The notes under the pieces: model-generated
Database searches by the model: none
Told to the model about the DNA's origin: nothing
Seen by the model: only the letters and a program-made list of their open reading frames with translations
Made by a program: the position numbers and the translations under genes
From: Bacillota bacterium
Lineage (GTDB): Bacteria > Bacillota > Clostridia > Peptostreptococcales > Anaerovoracaceae
Direction of reading: 5' to 3'
NCBI GenBank assembly: GCA_017543805.1
Contig: JAFYFK010000121.1
Location: forward strand, 1-16,251
DNA length: 16,251 nt
Part shown: positions 1 to 7,800 of the stretch, one piece after another
How positions within the stretch are numbered: position 1 is the stretch's first letter
Layout of the letters: the number at the start of each line of letters is the position of its first letter

Positions 1-1320
1 CAGGCAGAGCACGAATTTACATATCATATCTGTTCTCAGCATGAAATAGGTCAGCCATATCGGGAACCCCCATTTGTATGCGGCCATATATCCAAGCGGT
101 ACCGACACGAAATAAGTAAACACTGTGTCACCGACTATCAGGAACTTCGTGTCGCCTCCTCCGCGGAGGATTCCCTTCGTCAGAAGGTTGTCTCCGAGCT
201 GGATCACGAGCATGCATGCGATGACCGTTATGATATGCGACGCATATAGTTTCGTCTCTGCTGTGACCTTAAAAATATCTATAATGGGTATCCGCGCGAG
301 ATACAGTATGACACCGCCTATAGCGCTGAAGATGACACAGACGCCGATGAGCGCCTTGCCCTGGTCATATGCCTTGCGGTAGCTTCCCTCGCCAACAGAG
401 TTGCCGATGAGTACCGCACTGGCCGCCGATATACCCATGAACAGAGTGAAAATGACATTGCTTATCTGTGAAGCGATACTGTTTGCAGCAGTGAACATCT
501 TGCCGGTATGCCCGATGATAATGGTTATGAGGTTCGACCCGATTATCATGAGCATGTCGCTGAACAATACAGGAAGACCGACCTTCAGATACTTCTTGAA
601 TATCTCACGGTTGAACCCGCGAAGGTGGTGCAGACGGAAAGATATGGTCTTATCTTTAAAGGCAAGATAACCAAATACCATCGCGAACTCGCAGACGCGC
701 GCGATGAGCGTACCGAGCGCTGCACCGGATATGTACATGGCGGGCGCTCCGAGCTTTCCGAAGATAAACACCCAGTTGCAGAAACAGTTTACTATGCACG
801 CCACTATACCTGACGCAAGCGCTACCCGTACATTTCCGAAGCTTCGGAGTATAGCTGTGCTTGAAACAGTTATACCGTCCAGAATGAACGTAAAAGCAAG
901 TATGCGGAGATACTTGACTCCCTCTGCAATGACGTCTGCATCGGAGGTGTAGATCGCCATTATCTGAGACGGAAAACAGTAAGTCAATATTGCGTATACA
1001 GCAGTTATACCTACTGCCAGCTTAAGACAGATTGAGGTCATGGCGCGGATTGGTCCTAGTTCCCTTTTGCCCCAATACTGCGATGTGATAACGACGCACC
1101 CGTTGCTGAGGCCAAGACAGGTGCAGTGCACTATAGTAAAAAACGATGTGGCGAGAGCAGCGGCAGAGAGCGTAGTCTCCCCGAAATGTCCGAGCATCAT
1201 CGTATCTATAAGCTGTACGGCGAAGGTAATGAGGCCCTGCAGCGATATAGGTATCGATATTGTAAAGAGAAGCCGGAAAAACGACTTGTCGACTGCAAAG
1301 AGTTTCCTCAACCGGTTCAC
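1..1320 (-). CDS. MATE family efflux transporter (3' end cut by window edge)
   Basis: This reading frame is open for 440 codons from the window edge to a GTG at 1320, with an in-frame TAA just upstream. The product is a polytopic membrane protein with about 12 hydrophobic segments. It starts like a MATE transporter (RKLFAVDKSFFRLL, then ISIPISLQGLITF and DTMMLG) and carries the family signature LRGGGDTKF near residue 386, with GNSVGEG near residue 305. MATE proteins export cationic drugs or metabolites in exchange for sodium ions or protons. Family length is about 450, so only roughly 10-25 C-terminal residues lie outside the window. The start is uncertain: there is no ATG. GTG at 1320 has a weak ribosome site, whereas TTG at 1311 is preceded five bases upstream by AGGTGA. 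It has its own promoter and appears monocistronic at this end. The substrate cannot be predicted. Confidence 0.93.
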   Translation of the reverse strand, partial: MNRLRKLFAVDKSFFRLLFTISIPISLQGLITFAVQLIDTMMLGHFGETTLSAAALATSFFTIVHCTCLGLSNGCVVITSQYWGKRELGPIRAMTSICLKLAVGITAVYAILTYCFPSQIMAIYTSDADVIAEGVKYLRILAFTFILDGITVSSTAILRSFGNVRVALASGIVACIVNCFCNWVFIFGKLGAPAMYISGAALGTLIARVCEFAMVFGYLAFKDKTISFRLHHLRGFNREIFKKYLKVGLPVLFSDMLMIIGSNLITIIIGHTGKMFTAANSIASQISNVIFTLFMGISAASAVLIGNSVGEGSYRKAYDQGKALIGVCVIFSAIGGVILYLARIPIIDIFKVTAETKLYASHIITVIACMLVIQLGDNLLTKGILRGGGDTKFLIVGDTVFTYFVSVPLGYMAAYKWGFPIWLTYFMLRTDMICKFVLCL

Positions 1321-1342
1321 CTGTTTCGTTTCTGATACAATA

Positions 1343-1371
1343 ATTCTAGTTTAATCATCAATATATGTCAA
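1343..1371 (-). promoter_or_regulatory. Sigma-A promoter of the MATE gene
   Basis: On the minus strand there is a perfect -35 box TTGACA (1366-1371), a 17-bp spacer and a -10 box TAGAAT (1343-1348; 5 of 6 consensus). Transcription would begin near 1336, giving a very short leader of about 15-25 nt before the GTG or TTG start. That fits the weak ribosome binding site. Confidence 0.75.
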
Positions 1372-1447
1372 TAACGCCAAATATGCCGAATTCGAATTAT
1401 GTAAACCTGGACGCTTGGTAATGCCTATCACTTGAATGCAAAATAAC

Positions 1448-1473
1448 GGCCTCCGGATATGAGTCCGGAGGCC
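1448..1473 (-). terminator. Rho-independent terminator of the 68-residue repeat protein gene
   Basis: A perfect 10-bp inverted repeat (GGCCTCCGGA and its complement) encloses a 6-nt loop. It lies 27 nt past the stop codon of the small gene. Read on the minus strand it is followed by GTTATTTTG, a modest T-rich tail. Confidence 0.75.
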
Positions 1474-1499
1474 TTATGTGCTGATATAATGCTCAGTTT

Positions 1500-1706
1500 T
1501 TAGTCTTTTTTTATCTTGTCCTTGATCTCTCCGACCTTGGCCTTGATCTTGTCGTCGATATCCGTTTTATCGAGGACTTCGTTCACCTTTGCCTTGATCT
1601 TGTCGTCAATGTCGGTCTTGTCCTTAAGCTCGTTTACCTTAGCCTTGATCTTATCATCAATGTCGGTCTTTTCGAGTATCTCGTCTACCTTATCTTTAAG
1701 TCCCAT
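1500..1706 (-). CDS. Small charged protein of three 17-residue helical repeats, function unknown
   Basis: The product is 68 residues long and I do not recognise it. After a 12-residue opening (MGLKDKVDEILE) come three tandem 17-residue repeats, KTDIDDKIKAKVNELKD and two close variants, then KIKKD. Almost all residues are Lys, Asp, Glu, Ile, Val, Leu, Ala or Thr, with no Cys, Trp, Pro or aromatics. Each unit begins with T-D-I-D, a possible T-x-x-D helix N-cap, and places Ile/Val/Leu every 3-4 residues. This suggests a short amphipathic helix per repeat that could pack as a small bundle. There is no signal peptide or membrane segment, so it is probably cytosolic. The ATG at 1706 has a strong ribosome site (AAAGGAGAG, about 6-7 nt upstream). 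It has its own promoter and terminator, so it is a well-expressed single-gene unit. It could be a stress or LEA-like protein, but nothing in the sequence proves that. Confidence 0.85.
   Translation of the reverse strand: MGLKDKVDEILEKTDIDDKIKAKVNELKDKTDIDDKIKAKVNEVLDKTDIDDKIKAKVGEIKDKIKKD
1518..1670 (-). repeat. Three tandem 51-bp coding repeats
   Basis: Codons 13-63 of the small protein form three direct 51-bp units that are near-identical at the DNA level. Each includes GACAAGATCAAGGC-type sequence with only synonymous or conservative changes. The similarity at synonymous sites points to recent duplication or homogenisation. Confidence 0.85.
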
Positions 1707-1754
1707 GGTCGTCTCTCCTTTCAGATTGCTGGCTTCGCAGCGTTATCTGTAATG

Positions 1755-1783
1755 ATTATACTATCGTTTTATTGCGCTGGCAA
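1755..1783 (-). promoter_or_regulatory. Strong sigma-A promoter of the 68-residue protein gene
   Basis: Minus strand: -35 TTGCCA (1778-1783; 5 of 6), a 17-bp spacer, and a perfect -10 TATAAT (1755-1760). The start point would be near 1748, giving a leader of about 42 nt before the ATG at 1706. Confidence 0.8.
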
Positions 1784-1807
1784 CTGGAACTTTCAGATGC
1801 TTACCTT

Positions 1808-1849
1808 AAAAAGTGTGCCCCGCGCGCCGTATGGCGCGCGGGGCACACT
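1808..1849 (-). terminator. Rho-independent terminator of the surface operon
   Basis: A 17-bp perfect stem (arms 1812-1828 and 1833-1849, very GC-rich) with loop GTAT is followed on the minus strand by TTTTT. It lies about 40 nt past the stop codon of the giant gene and separates it from the small repeat gene's promoter. Confidence 0.92.
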
Positions 1850-1887
1850 GTGCTATTGTTAAATACTTATTGTTACGTCAAATGTAA

Positions 1888-4800
1888 TTAACCCATTGCA
1901 AGCTTTATTTCCGTAACAACATCCACACCATTGATCACAACGGTAAAGGTCGCTTTACCACTAGAATCGAGATCTGCCTGAAGATCCGCAGCGATTACAC
2001 TAACCAGAGTAGTGGTTCCATTGACCCAGTTCGACCCGAGAAGCCCATGCTCTGCATCCCATGTGTACTCGTCACCTTTATAGGTGAAGGATGTAATAGC
2101 ATCAGTAGCATTGCCGCGATATATGGCTCCAAGGAACCGAGCCAGATCAGCTGTGATCTTCATCGGACTTACAGAATGATCTACTACATCAACATAGTTT
2201 GCTTCATAAGCTACTGTCGTGCCGTTAGGCGTGATCGTTCCATTGTAAACATACTCGGGATCATACTGATATGCTTTGGCATTTGCGAGGATATCGGCTA
2301 CCAGTATAGCGTCAGTGTTGACTGTGCCTTCAAGGGTTTCGGTATAACCTCCGGCTACTGCCGCGTACTTTGCTTTCGGGTTAGTAGTCAGTTTAACCTT
2401 GTACTCAGCACCATCTTCAGGAGCAGCTGTACCCGTGAGATAGAGCTTTACAATACCCGTTTCAAAGTCAACGTCCGAAGTCCTCTTTACGGACTTGAAA
2501 GGTCTGCTACCATATTCATCGCTCTCCAGCGAAGCCTTAAGTTCATTTTCACCATCTGTCCACCACAGGTAGTTTTTGTTGTTGTTTGAACTCCAGAAAT
2601 AATGACCGGTATCCGCCTGGATCTCAACGTAGTATATGCCATCTGCTGTCTTTTTGATCTGATTATCGACCAGACTGAAGTGGAAGAGTTCGCCGACCGT
2701 ATTCGTCGTAGAAGCTTCTTCAGAGTCAAGCAGATAGACGTCTAATCCACCGTCTCCGGCACCTTCAATCATGCTACCTCTGAATTTAACGGTAGTGGTG
2801 ACTTCAACAGGAGTCTTAGAAGACGTATCAAAGGTCACCGTCTTCGTCTCAGCATTATAGCTTTCTGAAGGCAGAACATCAACAACATACGCATAATCGG
2901 TCGTAGGTGCTGTGTAAGTCAGTTTACCGTCGCGATCGCTCACAGCAACATCCTCAGCTTTCGGAAGTTTGAAGATGATGATCATTGAGCCATCTTCTTC
3001 AGGTCTGCTGTCCTCAAAGCTTACGTCGCTTGTGGTCGCGGTAACGATCACCTTGTACTCAACACCGGGTTCATAACCGAGATCGCTGGGAATAGTAAAT
3101 GATGGTTCAGTTACTTCAATAGGATCAGCAATACCGGTCCATTTATCATCAAGCTTCTTCTGAAGTTCAACGATATACTTCTCTGCATTCTGATCTGCAG
3201 TCCATGTAACCGCCTCTTGATCATAGTTATATGCTATGCCTTCGACTTTAAGATACTGGACTCCACCATATGTCACGGGCTTAAGAGTTTCTTCATACCC
3301 TCCAGCAACAGCCGCATACTTGGCTTTCGGGTTGGTGGTCAGCTTCAGAGTGTACTCGCTGTCGACAGGAGCAGACTTCAGGTAGAGTTTTACGATACCG
3401 GTTGCAAAATCAACATTAGCTCTCTTTACAGGCTGATTATTGATAGTGCCGGAATCGCCTGTGAACACGCCCTTGAGATCATTGGGAGCGCCCTGCCACC
3501 ACATGTAGTTGGTGTCATTAACATCGTCCCAGAAATCATGTCCGATATCAGCCTGAAGCTCCACATAGTAGCCCTTGGTATCTTCCATAATCTTGCCATC
3601 ATTGGCAAGGGTGAAGTGGAAGAGCTCGCCGACTTTGTTAGTCGTAGAAACGGCTACTGAATCGATGACATAAACGTCCAGACCGTCTTCGCTGGCACCT
3701 TCGATTTTGCTTCCCGTAAGAGCAACACTTGTTGTCACATCAGCAGGTACACCGACCTTGGTAAATGTGACAGTGTTTGTGGTTTCATCATAGGCACCGG
3801 CTGGGATGGTATCGCCTTCAGCGCTGTCGGGAGTGACCGTGACTTCTTTGCTGTGCGCATACTTGTTTTCAGGTTCAACAACAGTCAAGAGACCATCGCG
3901 ATCACTGACAGAAACGGTCGTTGCGGGCAGAAGCTTGTAGATGACAATGGAGGAACCATCAACAGCAGGTCTGCTGTCTTCAAAGTTGGCATTGCTGGTG
4001 GTCGCGGTAACCGTCAGTTTATACTCTTTACCGGCCACATACTCAAAATCGTACTCAGCAGAGGTCGTCGTGTCAGCGGGAGTCTTGACAGCTTTCCAAC
4101 CTTCTTCACCGTCGTTGCGCATCAGTTCAACAGTGTAACTCTCTGCGTTCGGATCAGCGGTCCAAGTGACCTTGCCTTCCTCATAGTCATACTTCAGGTC
4201 TTTGACCTCAAGATACTGGACACCGTAGGTCACGGGCTCAAGATCTTCGGTATAACCGCCTGCAACTGCCTCAAATTTCAGTTTCGGGTTTGTTGTAAGC
4301 GTGAGCTTATACTCGCCCTCTGCCGGTTTAGTAGCGAAGTAAAGCTTGACAATACCCGTTGCAAAGTCGACATCAGCTCTCTTAACCGGCTTGTTGTTTA
4401 TCGTACCGTTGGTATTGCTGAATACACCCTTGAGATCATTCGGAGCGCCCTGCCACCACATGTAGTTGTCGTCATTCGTATCGCTCCAGAAGTCATGCGT
4501 TGTATCAGCTTTGAGTTCAACGTAATAACCCTTGGAATCCTGGAGAACTTTGCCGTCAACAAGTGTGAAGTGGAAGAGTTCGCCGGACTTGGTGGTAGCA
4601 CTAGTGGTATTTGCCGCATCAATGATGTAAGCGGTGCATTCATTGCTGTCTGTATCTACTACTGTCTTTGTCTCTCCACCCTTGGATGTGATAGTAGCCG
4701 TAACATCAGCGGGGTCTTCAGCCTTCTGAAGGGTGAAGTCAATGATACCGGAAGTCGCCGAATCAGCATCCTGGGTGTAAGTAGCCTTGTCAGTTTCTAC

Positions 4801-7800
4801 ATCATCGATCGTCAGGGCAACAGCATTCTCGACTGCATTCGGATCAGCCGTGAAAGTCAGAGCGCCGGTCTGATCGCTGATAGAGGCACCGCTCGGATCA
4901 GTCAGCTTGTAGACGTAGATAATGGAGTTGTCAACTTCGGGTCTGCTGTCCTCATAATTCGGATCAGTACTTGTCGCAGTAACTGTCACCTTATAGAGCT
5001 TGCCAGCCTCATACTCGAAATCATACTTGGCATCAGTGGTCGTATCTGCGGGTGTCTTCGCCGCTCTCCAACCCAGTTCGCCATCGTCACGCATCAGTTC
5101 AACAGTGTAACTCGTAGCGTTCGGATCAGCGGTCCAAGTGACCTTGCCAGTCTCATAGTCATACTTCAGGTCTTTGACCTCGAGATAGTTGACATTGAAC
5201 GAAACAGTATTGAGCTCTGCTTCATATCCGCCTGCTACAGCCTTGTATTTGGCTTTTGCACTGGTGGTCAGTTTGAGCGTGTACTCAGCACCGGCTGTCG
5301 GCGTGGCCTTCAGATAGAGCTTTACGATGCCGGTCGCGAAGTCAACGTTTGCCTTCTTTGTGGGCTCCATTGTGACAGTGCCGTATTCTTCGCTGTAGAG
5401 CTCGGACTTGAGGTCATCCGGAGAGCCTTCCCACCACATATAGTTGTAGTCGTTGTCAGCACTCCAGAAGCCGTGGGAAGTGTCAGCCTGGATCTCAACA
5501 TAGAGTTTTCCGTCGGTGTCGGTTTTGATCTTGCCATCGACCAGCTCAAAGTTATAAAGGAGGCCCGCAAATGTGGTCGCGGTAGCAGGATTATCCGCAT
5601 CAATAACGTAGATCTCATTAGCCTCATCGAATCCGCCGGAAGACGTCAGAATCGTGTTGACATTGTGGGCTTCAACTTCAAGATCAAACTCAACATTGGG
5701 GTCATTATACTGAGCTGTCTCAGTTGCAGTGGCATCATCAGCATTTTCAAAGGTGAAGGTGTTGGTGTACGCATAGGTGGTATCATCTACGACCTTAACG
5801 ACCTTGCCTGTCTTCTCGCTGATGCTGTTGATAACAGGATTCTTCAGCTTGTATGCCTTCATCTCAATGACAGCAGGAGCATACTTGCCGGTGTTGTCCG
5901 TAGCGGTTACGGTAACCGTAGCCTCTACACCAGCCGTGATGATGTCAGAAGTGTCGATCGGGTTTGCGGGATCAACATTATCAATAGTGGTGGTAGAAGT
6001 AGTGTTGCCGTTCTTGATCGCTATATCAACCTTGTAGGTAACATCGGTGGCGTCTTCCTGGAGCTCAGTGGTGTCGATAACGACCGCACCAGCCGGGATG
6101 CTGTTCTCAGCATCTGCGGAAGTCGCGATAACAGCAGTTACACCCAATACCTCGCGTGCGGGAATGCTCAGAGGAGCAACCTTAACAGCGTCGCCCATCT
6201 CATCTGTAGCGAGGTAAGTCTTCAGCTGGTCACCCGTCAGATCTTCAAGTGCGTTGAAGTCGGAATAACCATCGACGTACTCAGTGAGAGAACCGACACA
6301 TATTGCAACATAGAGGTTCGTGCCCGGGTCAATGCTTTCCATCCAGTTGGTACCGGATGTAAGATCATTCGCCTGGGTAACGTCGGCCTTGCCGGTCTCC
6401 TTGTCATAAGCATACTCACCAAGCAGATTGCCGGTGTCACTGTAGATCTTGACAGTGATATAATCAGGATCGATAGCAGCGGCCATAGCCTTATCATAAT
6501 CCTCGGTGTAGTCGTCCTCGACGGGGAGGGTAAAGCTCAGAACCAGCTTGCCGCCATTCTCGCCGGCTTCATAGGCAAACGCAGCATCGTCGATATCCTC
6601 AGCAGGAACTACGCCGCGGTAAGCGGTGACTTCGTTGGACGCGTCGGACTGTATGTAGTTGACACCGTCAGCAACGATACCAAGTGCGGTAACGGTAGTG
6701 GTATACGTGCCGTAATCAGTATTACCCTCGTCATCTACCGGCAGCTTATAAAGCTCATAGGTGGATGCGTCATCGGTGTCGGTGTAAGTGGTCTCACCGT
6801 CGACTGCATCGATCTGGTACGTAACGCCTGTCGGATAGGTGAAGCCTTCGGCACCGGTCCAGCTCAGTTCGCCGGCAGTATAGTCTGCATCAGTGATAGC
6901 AGCGGTAACAGCCGGGATCTTGCAGAGCTTTACGGTCTCTTCGGGAGAGCTCTCGATATACTCAAGAGGCTTGTTGCTGTACGCCTTAACATTGACACGA
7001 TAAACACGGCCGGGGAGCATACCGCCATCCGCTGCTTCGCTGTCATGGATATTGTATACATTGCGGACCTCTTCGGTATCGTCAATCTTTTCCCACTCGT
7101 TGGTGTCATCGCCGTCAACTATCTTGACGCCCTTCCACTCGGAGCCGTCGAGGTACTCAAGCTTGACCATGTAGTAGTCAGCCTTGGATTCCTCGATTTT
7201 ATTATTTTCATCGTCATATGCATAAGCATCGGCCCAGGAGACCTCGCCGGTCTCGAGGTCGACGACCAGAGGCTCGCCGACTTCGCCGGTGGGATTGCCT
7301 TCCTCGTCAACCAGCTCTTCGCCCAGTATCTGAAGCTGATAAGGTTTGTAGGAAGCCTTCACAGTGGCAGACGTGTCAGCGTTCAGCGCATTGTTGAGGG
7401 AATACACAGAAACCGTGCCGGACCAGTCGCCGGAGGGCAGTCTCTGGATAGCTCCGGAGGTATCTGCATCGTCATAATAATACGTGGAAAGATCGAAGGT
7501 CACGGTCTTGGCGGTTTCGTCAATATCGCCCTCGATGGGTTCCATGTACGAGGTCTTGCCGTTGTTGAAGTTGCTGAGCCAAGCAGACTCGATCTTAGCG
7601 AAGTTATCATTGGCATCGTCGAGTGTTACGACGAGAACGAGAACATCATTTCCATCAATCGTCTGCTGCTCGATCTTGGCAGCTTCCATCGCGGTCGCAA
7701 CAGCGCCGGAAGTGACTTTTTCACATTCAGCGGTGATGCCAGAATCCGCATCGAAGTGGCTGTAGTCATCGTTCTCATGCTTACCGATGGACTGCACCGT

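Noticed and set aside
1518..1670. Regular 51-bp repeats considered as a CRISPR-like or intergenic array
   Set aside because: The units are directly adjacent without spacers, stay in frame and encode a repeat protein with its own ribosome site.
1888..2320. Sortase (LPXTG) or SLH anchor at the C-terminus of the giant protein
   Set aside because: The last residues are VVTEIKLAMG, with no LPXTG-like motif, hydrophobic tail, Arg/Lys cluster or ITRAE-type SLH motif.
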